Position numbers and translations under genes: made by a program. The notes under the pieces are model-generated. The model did not search any database. It was not told the origin of the DNA and worked only from the letters and a program-made list of their open reading frames with translations. Positions 22,326 through 35,526 of a DNA stretch of 64,000 bases are shown here, piece by piece (position 1 is the stretch's first letter; the number at the start of each line of letters is the position of its first letter). Source of the stretch: Chalciporus piperatus (lineage: Eukaryota; Basidiomycota; Agaricomycetes; Boletales; Boletaceae); the NCBI GenBank assembly GCA_038093975.1, contig JBBPTG010000002.1:310001-374000 (forward strand). The letters run 5' to 3'.

Positions 22326-25300
22326 TCATCTCACTCTGCGTGAGCCCCTTGGACCGAGAATATTTGTTGGTCGATCCACCAATGCTCCCACAGTCGGCAA
22401 CATGGACTTCATCGCAGGTACTTTCTTTAACGCTACGACAGGCGGTGGTATTGGAGGAGGTTGTGGAACAGCAAGCGTCGCTGACGAGGATGTCGAAGAC
22501 GACAACGAAACGATTGGAGGCGTTGTTGACCGGACACTCTCACTTGGAAGGGCGGCGGGAGCGATGGTGACAGTGACATCCTCGTCCAAGTCACTGGCCG
22601 CAGCCGAGCCCTCCTCATCGGCTTGCATATTGTCAGAGAGCATATCCCCCGATTCCTCCGGTAGAGAGTATTCAGGAGAGCTTGTCCCACCTCGCCAGGA
22701 CTGAAGAATAGCTTCGCGGTTCTTGGTCAACTCCCAATTGTCAACGTATTCCCATGTGCGTTTGCGAGGTGTCATGCCCGTAGGAGCATCCTCGCGTGTT
22801 GCTTGGTCGAGAAGCGAGCGTGCAGTCTCTTGCATAGTACTCAAACTGCGCGAAACGGTCTTGTGGTGGTTTTCGACCAAGTCCATCATATTCGAACACT
22901 GCAAGGGGAGTTAACACAGGCCGTAGCTTCGTGAGAGAAAAAACAACACACGTCCAATGCGACACGGGAGGATAATCCTTCCACGTTCTTCATGCCGGAT
23001 GCCATTCCTCGTTGAACATGGCGCAAGTCGGTCTGCACGTCCGCCACCATAGCATCGGTAGTCTCGATTCGAGCTCTTTTAGCCCGATTATGGCGATCAA
23101 GACCACTTCCGAACGATGTTTGGAGGGTTTGACTATGTCTCTGAAGTTCTCCGGAGTACGTTGTCGTCGCGGTGGTCATGGACATTTGTACAGCCGAAAG
23201 CCCATCCTTGAACGCGCTCTGAACTGAATTGACAGCCTGGCAAACAATGAGACACCGTGAAAGTAAATAAGCCAATGAAATACCTTCAGAGCTCCATCGC
23301 GCAACCGCTTGCCCTCCGCCCCCTTGCGCGCAAACGATGCAGAGACCTCAACGCCACGTGCAGTCGCGTCATCTACCAGTCGGTCGTGCCGCTGTCCGAT
23401 CTTGCCGACCTCTTCTTCCGCCCTTGCATTTCCTTTTTCAATGACGCCGAACACTTCGGATAGCTCTTGATGCCGTGTGGTCACGAATTCGCCTAAAATC
23501 CCAGATACGCGCTGGACCAACTCTTCTTTTGCCCTCTCTGACTTGATCTTCTCGGCTTCGAGTGCTCTCGAGAGGAGTACGTTCTGGGCGTGAAGATGGG
23601 AAATTTCGGCCCCGGCCATCTCATCAACGATCGCCTTAACTTGGAGAGCGGATTCCCCTTCCGTCTTAACGAATGAGAACGCGTCGTCGACAATTGTGTC
23701 GACGAGGAATCCCATCGCTTTGAGGGCGTCTTCCATCTGGAAGCAGGGTTTAGCATGCAAAAGACCAGTCATAGATAAGCCTACAGCAGATAAATTGTTG
23801 CAATTTGCAGAGTATAGCTCGTTGCACAGAGCTTGAGAGCTTGTGCGTAAGCTATTGGACCAAGCAGTAAACGAGCTCTTGAGCGTTTCTTGGGAGTCAC
23901 GAACTGCACTTTGCATGATACCTAGGGCTTCGGTCGACGTGTCGTCTTTGGCATTGATTAGACGCAAAGAGTCATGGATGCGTTGCAACTGCTGGTCGAC
24001 CCGCTCAGAGTGGCTTGCAAGGACCTCAAGCTCCCTGGTATGGTAGGCTTTCGCTTCGGCTCGGATATTTTGGGTGGTATGACCCGCAGTTTTCATGAAC
24101 TCGTCGAGTTTGATCGCAAGGGCTTGAACCTCGTTCGCCATAGACTTTCCGTGAGACGAGACGGCCTTCGAATTGGAATTGAATATCCTGGTCTTGCGCT
24201 CTTCGCGGAGTCAGTAGCCGGGTTGGGAAAGGGGAAGAAGGTGTGCTCACGGATTTTGTCGAATAGGGAACTGAGGTCATCGATGCTTTCAGCAGCAACC
24301 TCTTTCAATGCACAAGCGACACTATCTAGTCGAGTTTCGTTGACCTGGTATGCTTGCCGCACGACGGTCTCTTCTTCCAACGCGCTCTTCACCAGCTTGA
24401 GCTGTCCGTCCTTTCCTTCAAGCTCTCCTTCTGTCTCCTTCAACTTCTCCTTCGTCACTTTCAGCTCCCCATCCCTCTTCATCAACAACGCTATACTTTG
24501 CTCGAATTCCTCCCTCACGCTCCTGAGTTGACTCTCCACGATTTCCACCTGTTTCTTTGCTTCCTCCATCTCTGTCTGTCTGAGTTCCTGCTCTGCGCTC
24601 AGCTGATTCCACGTCTCCTCGGAAAAGAAGATCCCATTCTTCTCGCGAGCCGCTAGGACATCCGCCTTCAACCTCTCAATCTCCGCAACGTATTCCTTAA
24701 GGAGAGCATTCCTCGTCATCCTTTGGTTGATCTCTGGCTTGTTGCGGATCGACTTGGCTCTGATAGCGTAGTCGAGAGTCGAGAGGGTTTCTTCCATATT
24801 CGACCGCGCGGGTGATATAGTGGCGATGATGCAAGTCTTAGTACGACCTCCCAAAGAGTCTTGCAGAAGCCGAGTGAGTTTGGATTCACGATAGGGTACG
24901 TGGGACGAGCGATCGACAAGCGCATTGATGACGCGTCCGAGGGTGAGGAGACTTTGGTTTATCATGCCAGCCTCTCTTGCCCGTTTATTCTCGGCACCCG
25001 AACGACCGATATTCTCCGACCCCGCTAGATCGACGAGATTGAGTTTGCCGACCTTGAGAAGGTCGTCCCCCATCGTCGAAGTTTCTTTGGTGTGCACAGT
25101 GATGGAGAATACGGAATGGGATCGACTCGAATGGTCGTTGAACTTGGTCGCCGCAATTTGTCGACGATGGCTGCCCTTGGTTAGAAGAGCAAGTGCATCG
25201 GCAGCATCCTTGACGGATATCTCCTCAAGACCTTGTATGAAGACGCCTTTCTTGGTGGCATCATCAAAAATCTTTAAACCACCCTGGTTATCTGCGGGAC

Positions 25301-26096
25301 CGCCTTTCCCCATAGGCTGAGCTGAACCCACAGGGGCGGCTAATTCGCTCGCCAGGAGATCGCGCAACTCTTCGTTATATAGCTCGACGAACGATATTTT
25401 GACGCTGTAATCTGCTGCTGATGTCTCGAGTTGGTGGAATAAGCGGAACAACGCTCTGGGTATCATCCCTGCTTGAGCCGATGGGTTTCCCATCGGGGTA
25501 GGTGTCAAGTCACCCTGCATGGTATATCTGGTCCAATATGAGTGCTAAGAAACATGACATGTCTTTTGCGGAACGCACGTCTTTCCTGTACCCGTCTGCC
25601 CATATGCGAATAAAGTGCAATTGTATCCCATGAGTACTTCGTCCAGCATAGGACCCACGACCTCATGATATATCATTGCTTGGTCGGCTTCCGGACCAAA
25701 CACGAGATCAAAAGGATAGGTCCGTGTTGGTGGCAATGTTACGACACCTAAGCTGGATATCGGTGCGGAAGTCTCGATGGTGACTTCCTGACTCTTGGCA
25801 CCCCGCGAGCTGACGATCATAGGCGAGTTCTCTTGAACCTCGCGATCTGAACGTCTTCGGCATCGAATGACGACCTTGATGTGCGTTTCTCCATCATCCT
25901 GACCTTTCGAAGTTTTAGTTGAGGCTGTAAAGTGATTGGGATCCTCTGCTGGGGTTGGGACGCTCTGAGAGGGGAGTGTTGATGTTGAGGCGGCGGCGGT
26001 ACGTGGCCTAGGATTTGCCTGTGATGGAGCAGGGTTTGGTCTTGACCGAGTAGACGGTGGACGTCGGGGAGCCATTCTGTTCGTCGTCGTTGCCAT
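22326..26096 (-). CDS. Kinesin-5 (BimC/Eg5-type) mitotic motor
   Basis: A plus-end motor that crosslinks and slides antiparallel spindle microtubules. The N-terminal motor domain shows [15 protein letters not shown], the P-loop GQTGTGKT (split from YTMQGD by an intron near 25540), switch I NDHSSRSH, switch [22 protein letters not shown] and neck-proximal [16 protein letters not shown] long coiled-coil stalk follows. Near the C-terminus [17 protein letters not shown] is a BimC box, whose threonine is the conserved Cdk1 site that targets kinesin-5 to spindles. The tail is Ser/Pro-rich and ends GPRGSRRVR. Start taken as [13 protein letters not shown] at 26096; an in-frame ATG 33 nt upstream is possible. 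Several small introns interrupt the stalk. Confidence 0.95.
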
Positions 26097-26206
26097 CAGC
26101 GGCGCGTCAGTCAAACAACTCAAACTCAAACAACCACCTACGCGTCGAGATCACGTGCTAGTGGTTGTAAGGTTGGATGCTGTACTGGCACTTGAACTGA
26201 GCGACG
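26097..26206. promoter_or_regulatory. Compact 110-nt divergent promoter (kinesin-5 / ELF1)
   Basis: Only about 110 nt separate the start codons of the kinesin-5 gene (minus) and ELF1 (plus). It must hold both leaders and shared promoter sequence, so the two genes are probably expressed from one nucleosome-free region. Cis sites are not identified with confidence. Confidence 0.45.
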
Positions 26207-26653
26207 ATGGGCAAACGCAAAAAGTCGTCCAGAAAACCAGCTGCTGCAAGTGCTGCAAGACAGAGAGAGCCACTTGGTATGCTCTTTCGTTGGGCGAAAG
26301 CGTTACACTAATTCTCTGATTGAAGACACGGCATTTACATGCCTCTTTTGCCACCACGACAAGTCCGTCACCGTGCGACTCGACAGAAAGGAGGGTATTG
26401 CGCAACTCGTCTGCAGAGTATGCGACCAGCGATATCAGAGTAAAGTTAATCGTGAGTCTGTGACTACGTGTGTTCCTGCCCTGCCTCATTGTGTCATTCT
26501 CCAGATCTCACCGAACCCGTCGACATCTACTCGGAATGGATAGACGCCGCTGATGCTGCCCAAAAGGAAGATCATCCCCCTCGTCGTGCTGCGGCATCGT
26601 CAAGTAGACCTGCGCAGGCTGCACCCCCTTCCGTGGGGAGTGATGACGACTGA
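26207..26653 (+). CDS. ELF1: Transcription elongation factor 1 (Elf1)
   Basis: A 114-residue zinc-binding factor that travels with RNA polymerase II through chromatin. Exons 26207-26276, 26326-26451 and 26505-26653 join exactly in frame. The basic N-terminus MGKRKKSSRKP is diagnostic, followed by the treble-clef pair CLFCHHDKSV and LVCRVCDQRYQSKVN, then LTEPVDIYSEWIDA. The last about 35 residues are Ser/Ala/Pro-rich and acidic at the end (SVGSDDD), as in other fungal Elf1 proteins. Confidence 0.95.
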
Positions 26654-27135
26654 GGACGATGACTTTCAGAACAAGTAGACATTTAATTATCACATTTCCT
26701 GAGCTCTGCAATTGTACAACAGTCGCCGCAATCCAAGATTATCCCGCATTCTTTCAAGTATGACCCTGAAGATCCGTCTTACCTGAAAGGTCTGCGGTCC
26801 GGTTTGGATGGAAATGATCTACAGCGAGAGCTTGAAGATCTGTAGTAGTGATCCCTGATTCATCGTCACTTGTCGTTTTCCATAGCAACCTGCCCACCGT
26901 TGTACGTAGCGAAATCGTCCGAGTATTCAGACGTTCAGCCACCGCTGGAAATATATAGACAGCGTGCTGGCTTTGACCGTGACACGCATTTACTTATAGC
27001 CACTCACCCCACGACCTTGGCCACAGGTAGCCGACCAGCCCTCCTTTCAAACAGTCTACGACTACCTACATACCCTCGCACTGGTCGTAACACATTCCCT
27101 AGACTATCCCTTTCATCCTAGACGGATCGTCCATC
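26654..27135. other. Intergenic region
   Basis: About 480 nt between the ELF1 stop and the kinesin-1 start. It should contain the ELF1 3' UTR and the kinesin-1 promoter. No gene or repeat is seen. Confidence 0.6.
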
Positions 27136-30100
27136 ATGGCGTCCTCAACTAACATCAAAGTCGTCTGTCGGTGCGTTCCAGACACGGACTAACATCCCGT
27201 CGACCGCGTAGCTTCAGCCGTCGGGCTCATGCACAATACACAGATTTCGTCCTCCCAACGCTCTCGAGCTTCGAGAGGGCGGTGAAATCATCGTGTCTTT
27301 CGATGATAATCTCCAGACAGTGATGATGCGCAACTCGCAAACTGTCTCGGGACCGGAGAAGGACGGATTCACGTTAGACAGGGTGTTCCCGATGGGCACG
27401 AAGCAACACGAGGTGTTCGATTACGGTGTTAAGGAGTAAGTCTGTCCCTGATGCTCACCTTACTGCATGTTGATTGACCCAATCCTGCGCCGTGAACAGC
27501 ATCGTCAAAGGTGAGAACCATCCAGTCAACAGCAGTCACTACACCGTTGTTTCGCCCCCTTTGATGTTCTTGACCCCGACTGATCTAATTCTGTTTACGC
27601 GGATCACTGACAAGCTGCTTAGATGTCCTTGACGGCTACAATGGAACCGTGTTTGCTTACGGTCAAACTGGTAGCGGGAAGACTTTCACCATGATGGCAA
27701 GTGCTCGCGATTTTATATCTACCAATTTGCTTATCCACACCCTCAGGGCGCAGATATAGACTCAGAAGACCTTAAAGGCATCATACCCCGTATCACGGAA
27801 CAGATATTCCAATCAATTGTGGAATCGGACGCTCACCTAGAGTATATGGTCAAAGTGTCATACATGGAAATCTATCTAGAACGCATCCGCGACTTGCTGG
27901 CTCGTACGTGGTCCGGTCGTCTTTCCGTTTTCCATCACTAATTACCATGTGCCTTGTAGCTCAAAATGACAATCTGCAGGTACACGAGGAAAAGTCAAGG
28001 GGAGTGTACGTCAAGAATCTTTCGGATTACTACGTCAGCAGTGCTCGCGAAGTCTACGAGATCATGCGCCAAGGAGGGGCAGCACGAGTAGTAACTTCCA
28101 CAAGTCAGTTTCGTGCCTCACCTGGTCGTCTGACGCACTCTGATCTTGCTCACGCGATAGACATGAACGCCGAGAGTTCTCGTTCTCATTCGATCTTCCT
28201 CATCACGATCCAGCAACGGAACACGGAGACTGGCGCTCAAAAGAGCGGTAATCTCTACCTAGTCGACCTTGCTGGTTCCGAAAAGGTTGGAAAGACTGGC
28301 GCGTCGGGTCAAACCCTCGAGGAAGCGAAGAAGATCAACAAGTCGCTTTCAGCCTTGGGGATGGTCATCAATGCTCTAACGGACTCAAAGGTGCGTCTCT
28401 TGGTTATCAACTGGCAAACCGTGATCATGACGTCGACGTTGACTCGCTTTAAGGCGAAACATATACCATATCGTGATTCGAAACTGACACGAATTCTACA
28501 AGAATCTCTTGGTGGTAACTCACGGACGACTCTCATCATCAACTGTTCTCCATCAGCGTACAACGAAGCCGAAACGTTGGGTACTCTCCGTTTTGGTATC
28601 CGTGCGAAGTCGATCAAGAATACTGCTCGTGTCAACCAAGAGCTCTCTCCGTTGGAACTCAAGGGACTACTTTCCAAAGCTCAACTCGCGAATACCAGAC
28701 ATCTAGCCTATATACAGGCTCTTGAAGCCGAACTTGCGATATGGCGTGCTGGAGGATCCGTTGAACAGAATGAATGGTCAACACCTGACAAACCTATTTC
28801 TGCTGTTGCTTCCAAGAAGCCAACTTCATCACCTACACCATCAAGCACCAGGAGCATGACCCCCGTCAACCCCATCCTCGAGGGCCTTAGGTCCGAAATC
28901 GATAGCCGGCCACAAACCCCCACTGTCATTGGTATGGACAAGGACGAGCGAGAGGAGTTCTTGCGCAGGGAAAACGAGCTCAGCGATCAGTTGGCCGAGA
29001 AAGAGAGCGCACTGACCACTGCGGAGAAGCTTGTCAAGGAGCTCAGAGAAGAGCTTGCGTTCCTCAGAGAGCAAGAAGCTTCTATTTCCAAGGTAACAGC
29101 TTGTCGTTCATCAAATTCTTTTCCAACATCGATTCTTGCAGGAAAACAAGGCGATGTCTACTCAGTTGAACGAGCTCCGCTTGCAAGTCGAGCGTCTCGA
29201 TTACGACAACAAAGAGAGCATCATCACCATTGACATCCTCAGGGAGCAAAACCAGGACGCCAAGAATGAGTTGGACGAACTCAAGAAGATCATTAGTGAT
29301 CTTCGTAGCGCTCAGAAGGATGCATCCGCGGAGGACAAAGAGAAGCGTAAGCAAGAGAAGATGGCGCTTATGATGGCTAAATTTGATGCGGTGCGTTTCA
29401 CGCGAGCAGAGCAAGTTGGATTAGCTGACTTTTTGTGCAGCAAGGAGCATTCTCCGAAAAGGACGAACAGCTTCGTCAACTCATTGCTAAGCTTGACTCT
29501 GTGGATTCTGAAGCAACCATCTCATCGCTTACGGTTGATGATGTCGTTGCGGCCAGGAGGCAGCTCACTGAAGCCCAATCGCTCGTTCGCGAGACTCTCG
29601 ATCGCCTACGTCAAAGTCAAGAAGAAAATGAGATGATCACTAGACGCCGGGACGAGCTGGAGGGTCGCCTCTCTGCCCTCGAAGCCGAATACGAAGAGCT
29701 TCTTGGCAAGTCTATTACCTTCTATACCTTGATATATTCTTCTGATTTGTTGGACAGAGAAAACCATTCACGACGAGGAGACGAGCAATGCTGACATTGC
29801 AAATTCAATGGCTGAGTTCAAGGTACGCTAATTCGAAGATTCATAGAGGTTACCCAGGAAACGAATTCTTGCTTTCAGAACAAACTCGAAGTTCAATACG
29901 CCACTCGACGTGAAGCCAGCATCGCAGAGGTTGCCGATCTCAAGCAACAACTTGAACTGAAAGCAAACGAGATTCGCTCTCTCAATGCCACGATTGATAG
30001 TATGAAGAATGTGAATGAAGAGCTGAAGGTATGTCCCCACTCAGATTACCCCAGTTCAAACAATTGATTTACTTGACATGTAGCGCGCATTCGCTGTTAC

Positions 30101-31100
30101 ATCTGCCGGCATCGAGGGTGGCAAGAGTTTGGCCGAAAGTGCCCAAGACCTTGAGCGTACACGTAAAGCCATCAACGTACAACTGGCTGAATTTGAGGGG
30201 GTCAAGAAGTCACTTATGCGAGATCTGTCAAACCGCTGTGAGAAGGTTTGAGATTGTTCCTTTACGCGAGCGATCAAGTATTAACCACGTCGCAGGTTGT
30301 CGAGCTCGAAATCCAGCTGGATGAACTGAAGGAGCAATACAACAATGTCATCCGCAACAGTAACAGCAAAGCTCAACAGAAGAAGATGGCCTTCCTTGAG
30401 CGCAATTTGGAGCAGTTGACGATCGTCCAAAAGCAGGTAGGTGATTGTTTGCTATATCACCATTCTCACCACCATCATCTCATTTCAATGTTCTGTAGCT
30501 TGTTGACCAGAATTCAGCGCTGAAGAAGGAAGCTGGAATCGCTGAGCGGAAACTGCTTGCACGGAACGAGCGGATCCAAAATTTGGAAACTTTGCTCCAA
30601 GACGCTGATCGCCGGCTAGCCATCCAAAACCAGAAGTTCGAAGCGCAACTCCAGTCGGTCAAGGAGCGTCTCGAGCAAGCACGTGGTAAGATTTCTGTTC
30701 CAATATACTTAGTTGAATTGATGTGAATCCTTGTATTTCAGCCCAAAAGGCCTCGAATACTTCGACGCTGAGCTTCGGTCGGATTGCTAAGCCTCTTCGC
30801 GGGGGAGGTGGTTCTCCCGCGGCTGCAGGAATTGCCGGTGCTTCTGCGCAAGCGCCAGGAGGAAACACTCCGTCGTCAGCTAATCCATTGACCAGGATTC
30901 AAAACGAGGAAGGAGGGTAAGTGATTAGGTTAGACTCCATAGAAGCGTGACTGATCAAGCTTTCTGTTTCGATCTCATTCATCCTTCGATTGTGACGATT
31001 AGAGGTGGTACGTATTGACCTGTTGTGTGATAGGATGTGTTACTGACGGGCAACCATAGCTAAGCGCGCTTCGTGGTTCTTCAACTCCAGAGGAAGTTAA
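27136..31100 (+). CDS. Kinesin-1 heavy chain (conventional fungal kinesin)
   Basis: A processive plus-end motor for vesicle and endosome-related transport and hyphal growth. The N-terminus [20 protein letters not shown] starts the motor domain; P-loop [13 protein letters not shown], switch [11 protein letters not shown], switch [35 protein letters not shown] and the neck linker region [18 protein letters not shown] follow. A long coiled-coil stalk leads to the tail motif [13 protein letters not shown], which contains the IAK autoinhibitory sequence of fungal and animal kinesin-1. The C-terminus, [12 protein letters not shown], is reached only through a 5-nt microexon (31003-31007). More than ten small introns are present; the first, 27171-27243, joins CG to A to restore CRFRPP. 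The fungal branch lacks light chains. Confidence 0.95.
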
Positions 31101-32465
31101 ATAGATATACTGCTGTGATCGCCGGCTCATCGCTTTTAATGCACTTTCGCTCGACCAAGGACTAGGCCAATGTCCTGGACGGACGCGACGATAGATTATG
31201 TATCTATACTAATCCGGCTTACCCGTTTCGGGATGTGTCAAGGGTGCCAGGGCCAGGCCTGCGTGCGGAAGGAAATGATGGAGTTACCCTTACATGTGTC
31301 ACCTAGATGAGGCTAGTAAGATCCGGTGAAGAGGGTCCAAAACGTCAGATCAATGGCATTACGAAGACTGTTGGAAGGGTGGTTTGATGCTTCGCTGCCA
31401 GCGCTCCATCCCGGAGAGTCACACGGAGCCGAACAACGGATCGGAGAGTGAGATAAGCGACCTTGACTTCTCATTCGAAGCTGTAACTGCAGCATGTACT
31501 CGCTGAAGAAATTTAGCAAGGCCGAACTTGAATCTAACGAGGACCTTTTTCACCTGACAGCCTCTGCATTTAGCAGCAACTGCCAATCAACACTGCCGTT
31601 GCACAAGACCTGAAAATTTTCACCGGAAATACGCGAGGGGCGGGGACCTGTGATGGCTGTGTGTTAATGAGAGTCATCCAGGATGACTTTCGGGGCAAAT
31701 AGTCAAGGTTTAACAGGGTTCAGGCTCTGGCGCCGCCAAGAGCCATAGTATCCGGCCCACTCAGGCTGCTTAGCCTTCAAGTTGCAGAATCCACGCGACA
31801 GATCTCTGCTTCTGCCGGCTAACTTATCCTTTCCTTTGCCAGGATCGTCCACTCATTTACTCAACTCCAGTAGCCCGCAGGCAAAGTGCCGTACCACTTG
31901 AAGCGCCGGACGGAACCATTTGTGTTGCGGAACCATTGTTCTTAGCGACTCAATTCCGTTCAATAATCGTGGTAGAAATATCTCTCCTCGTCCTCCCTAC
32001 GTTTTTTCTTTTCTTTGCTACAACCCGTCGACCCAAGGCGCGTTGTTCCTTTGTATCGCTGTCCTGTGTCCGGAAGAACGCCCTATTACTACTACTTGCC
32101 CGGCATACTTGAACTCAGTACATCATCTCTGGTGAGTCTTATCATATTTCTCTCATTATTCACGCGTTGTCTTCCGACTGGCGTACATCGTGGCCCATTT
32201 ACGATAACCCCTACCTCCTTCTTATTTTCGACGCGCTCTTAACCGCGTACCCGTGCCGATTCTCCACGGCTGACTTGATCCCAACGTGCACACCGTTGCT
32301 CACTCATTCTCGTTTCACAGCTAATACATTTACACCCTCCGTCTTAAACTATAATCTCTACTGCTCCAATTTTCCTTGTTTTTATTCGTGTAAGTTGCGC
32401 CCTCTACCCGTCCTCATTGTCCCTCACCTTGTCGTCTAGTGCACCGTTAATCTCACCTGCTCGCA
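31101..32465. other. Long intergenic region upstream of the Pumilio gene
   Basis: About 1.37 kb. The left part holds the kinesin-1 3' UTR. Short frames around 31313-31519 have no recognisable motif. The right 500 nt (from about 31950) are markedly pyrimidine-rich with scattered short frames, which looks like a long promoter and 5' leader for the PUF gene; an intron in the leader is possible. No RNA gene is recognised. Confidence 0.6.
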
Positions 32466-35400
32466 ATGGCATCGCATCATGGAGACACGTCTCGGAAACC
32501 CTCGAGCTCGTCTACACGCTCCTCAGGTCATTCGCCGTCTGCATCACCCAGTAACGTGAGTCCCATATTCCCTAGCTGAAGAATCTTGACTGATGCATCG
32601 CGAAGGCACATCCACAGGGAAAGTTGGCGACCGCGAGCAATATGTTTGGTGTCGGGATGGGCGCAGGGCCCGCACTCAAAGGCCTTAACTCTGGTTGGCA
32701 GGTGCGCTAAATCCTTGCCGTTTCAACACGTGTACGCTTACATGTCTTGTCAGGTGTGGGGATCAACCACGCCATCCTCGAAGAGAAACGCATCAATTTC
32801 CTCTGCAGCAAGTGTAAATGACCTCCCTCCTTCACAAGGCGAGAATGCGTACCGTCCCAATATCGGAGAAAGCTGGAGTGCGCCGAGACCGTCCAGTGGC
32901 ACATGGGACGAGCTTAGCAACAGTCCGCAGAAGAAGGAGTTCTCTCAGTTGGTCAGTCTTGCCATATATGTGCGACTGTATCGCTTATATGATGATAGGA
33001 CGCAAATTCGCCGCTTTCGTTGCATCACGCACGACAGAGGCAAGCGACAGCTGCTCAAGTGGCTGCACTATCAGGACCCAGAATTGTATGTATTTTCCGT
33101 TATTACGAAAATGCGTTGATGCGGAGGCTTATTCTTCTTTCGAGGACGATCGTTCTTCGGCAAAGGCCGGACAGTTTTCTCCGCAGAGGTTCGATAATGG
33201 ACTAGGGAAGGATGCTCCTGTGTCCAGGTATCCTTCTTCGCCGTCCACGGCTACCTTCGGACCATCTGCATTCTCAGGGCAAAATGGAACATTCGATGTC
33301 ACCTCTATGGTCGAGAACGAACTGTCACTGGGCCTCAGAGGAATGGCTGTAGAGGACGACCATATCAACAGCCAATACCGCCAGCAGTCGCACGCAAACG
33401 GCGTCTCTCACACTTCTTCCGTGTCTCCCCAAGTGCGACCTACCCCTATGGTGCAGGGCCGTTCACCGTATGGGGGTTATCCTCAAGCAGATTATTCTTC
33501 CTACTATACCAATGGCGCACCACGCGACCCTTATATGGATTATGGATATGGCTACAGTACCACCAGCGACCCTTCAGCATATACATCCGCAACTGGCATG
33601 AACAGCTCCTCTGCCGCAAGTGTATACCCAGGTGTGTCCCCCCAGACACTACACCCTAATGCCTCTGCTGGTCAGCAACCCGGAATATACTATGACTACT
33701 CTGCTTCCGCCCGGTCTCCCTCGCAATATTACTATCCTACGCATCAACCGATGATTTACCCTACTATTCCCTCGCTTTCTCCTATGCCAACACCCCAACT
33801 TAGCGCTGCGGTACCAACCGGTATGCAGGACAAAAAACAAGTATGTCCTCATTGACCTCATTCAGCTGTTCTCACTAACGTGATGGTTAGTTTGGTCTTC
33901 AGCGACAGGTAGGCACGATGGTCAGACCGACGTGAGGACACGGCTGATGTTTCCCGTTGGTTAGGCTTATGCAACAGCTATGGATTATGGTACACAGCTG
34001 TCTTTCATGCTTCCTAATGGCGCACTTTACGGACATACTGGCCTAAATGCACACGGGATGCCATTCTACCACCAACCTGTGCGCGCAGGACGTCGTCACG
34101 ATACCGACGCCACGCTAGCTCTGCGCAGCCCTCTACTCGACGAGTTCAGGGCTAACAAGTCGCGAAAGTGGGAACTCAGGGTGCGCTCTTATGCTCTCTC
34201 TTGGACAACAACTGAGGTGGTGTAAAGGATATCTTTGGCTATATCGTGGAATTCAGTGGTGATCAGCACGGTTCCCGATTCATCCAACAGAAGCTTGAAA
34301 CGGCGACGTCTGAGGAAAAACAAAATGTCTTCGATGAGATTGTTCCAGATAATGCGCTGCAGCTAATCCAGGACGTCTTTGGCAACTATGTGAGTTCGAT
34401 GCCATCAAGTTATTCGCAACTGACTTGAGTGCAATCAGGTCGTCCAAAAATTGTTCGAGCATGGAACCCAGGTGCAGAAAACGGTACTGGCCAACACCAT
34501 GGAAGGCCATATCCTTCCCTTGTCCATGCAGATGTATGGCTGTCGCGTTGTGCAGAAGGTAACCCTGACGGGCCTCTCCCTGGTTACAGCATACCTGAAC
34601 ATTCTTATAGGCAGTCGAATTCATTCTTCCGGAACAGCAAGGATCCTTTGTGAAAGAGCTGGATCCCCATGTGCTCAAGTGTGTCAAGGATGCGAACGGC
34701 AACCATGTCATCCAAAAATTGATTGAGCGTGTCTCCCCTGACCGCCTTGGCTTTGTGCAATCATTCCGGGGCAATGTTTATGACTTGTCCACACATCCGT
34801 ATGGCTGTCGAGTCCTCCAGCGCTGCTTCGAGCACCTGCCAGAGGAACAGACTCGTCCTTTGATGGATGAATTGCACAAGTACATGATCAACTTGATGCA
34901 AGATCAGTTTGGAGTCAGAACCTTTGCTTTTGAATGTGTGTGGCAATACTGACATTCTTGGCTAGAACTATGTCGTTCAGTTCGTTCTGGAACAAGGGAA
35001 GCCGCATGATCGTTGTCAAGTCATTGGCAAGCTCCGCGGTCAGATGCTGAGCATGGCACGACATAAGTTTGCGTCGAATGTTTGCGAGAAAGCACTTGTC
35101 ACCGCGACCACGGAGGAACGGCGAGCGCTAGTCGAGGAGGTCATCACGCCAAAGCCTGATGGAGTCAGCCCCATCGTGTCTATGATGAAGGATCAATTTG
35201 CCAGTAAGTCGCTTGGGGAGCTCGCCATGATCCTAGACTGAACCATTACTTTAAGACTATGTGCTGCAACGCGCGTTGACGGTCGCAGATCAAGATCAGA
35301 AAGATCTGCTAGTGAGCAAAATCCGACCCCAACTCGTGAGCATGCGGCGGTATTCGAGTGCTTACAGCAAGCATTTGATTTCCAGTATGTATTCGTCTTT

Positions 35401-35526
35401 ACAGTGAGACTTTCACTCACTATTTTCGCAGTCGAACGTCTCTTGGAACGCACCGTCAATGGTTCGAAGGCATTATCGGACAAGCCAGCCGATTATCCCA
35501 CTCTATCTCAAAAGCAGTCAAACTAA
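32466..35526 (+). CDS. Pumilio/Puf3-type RNA-binding protein
   Basis: A cytoplasmic post-transcriptional repressor. The N-terminal half is disordered and rich in Ser, Tyr, Gln and Pro ([16 protein letters not shown], then [19 protein letters not shown]). The C-terminal third is a complete PUF domain of eight repeats, each with its three RNA-reading residues visible: [56 protein letters not shown] and FANYVLQR. By the PUF code these read a UGUA-n-AUA element, the Pumilio/Puf3 class. Numerous small introns cut the gene; the one near 34557-34610 joins RVVQK to [11 protein letters not shown] and the one near 34915-34970 restores FG-NYVVQ. The start at 32466 follows a long leader. Puf3-type proteins often control mRNAs for mitochondrial biogenesis; targets here are unknown. 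Confidence 0.93.
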
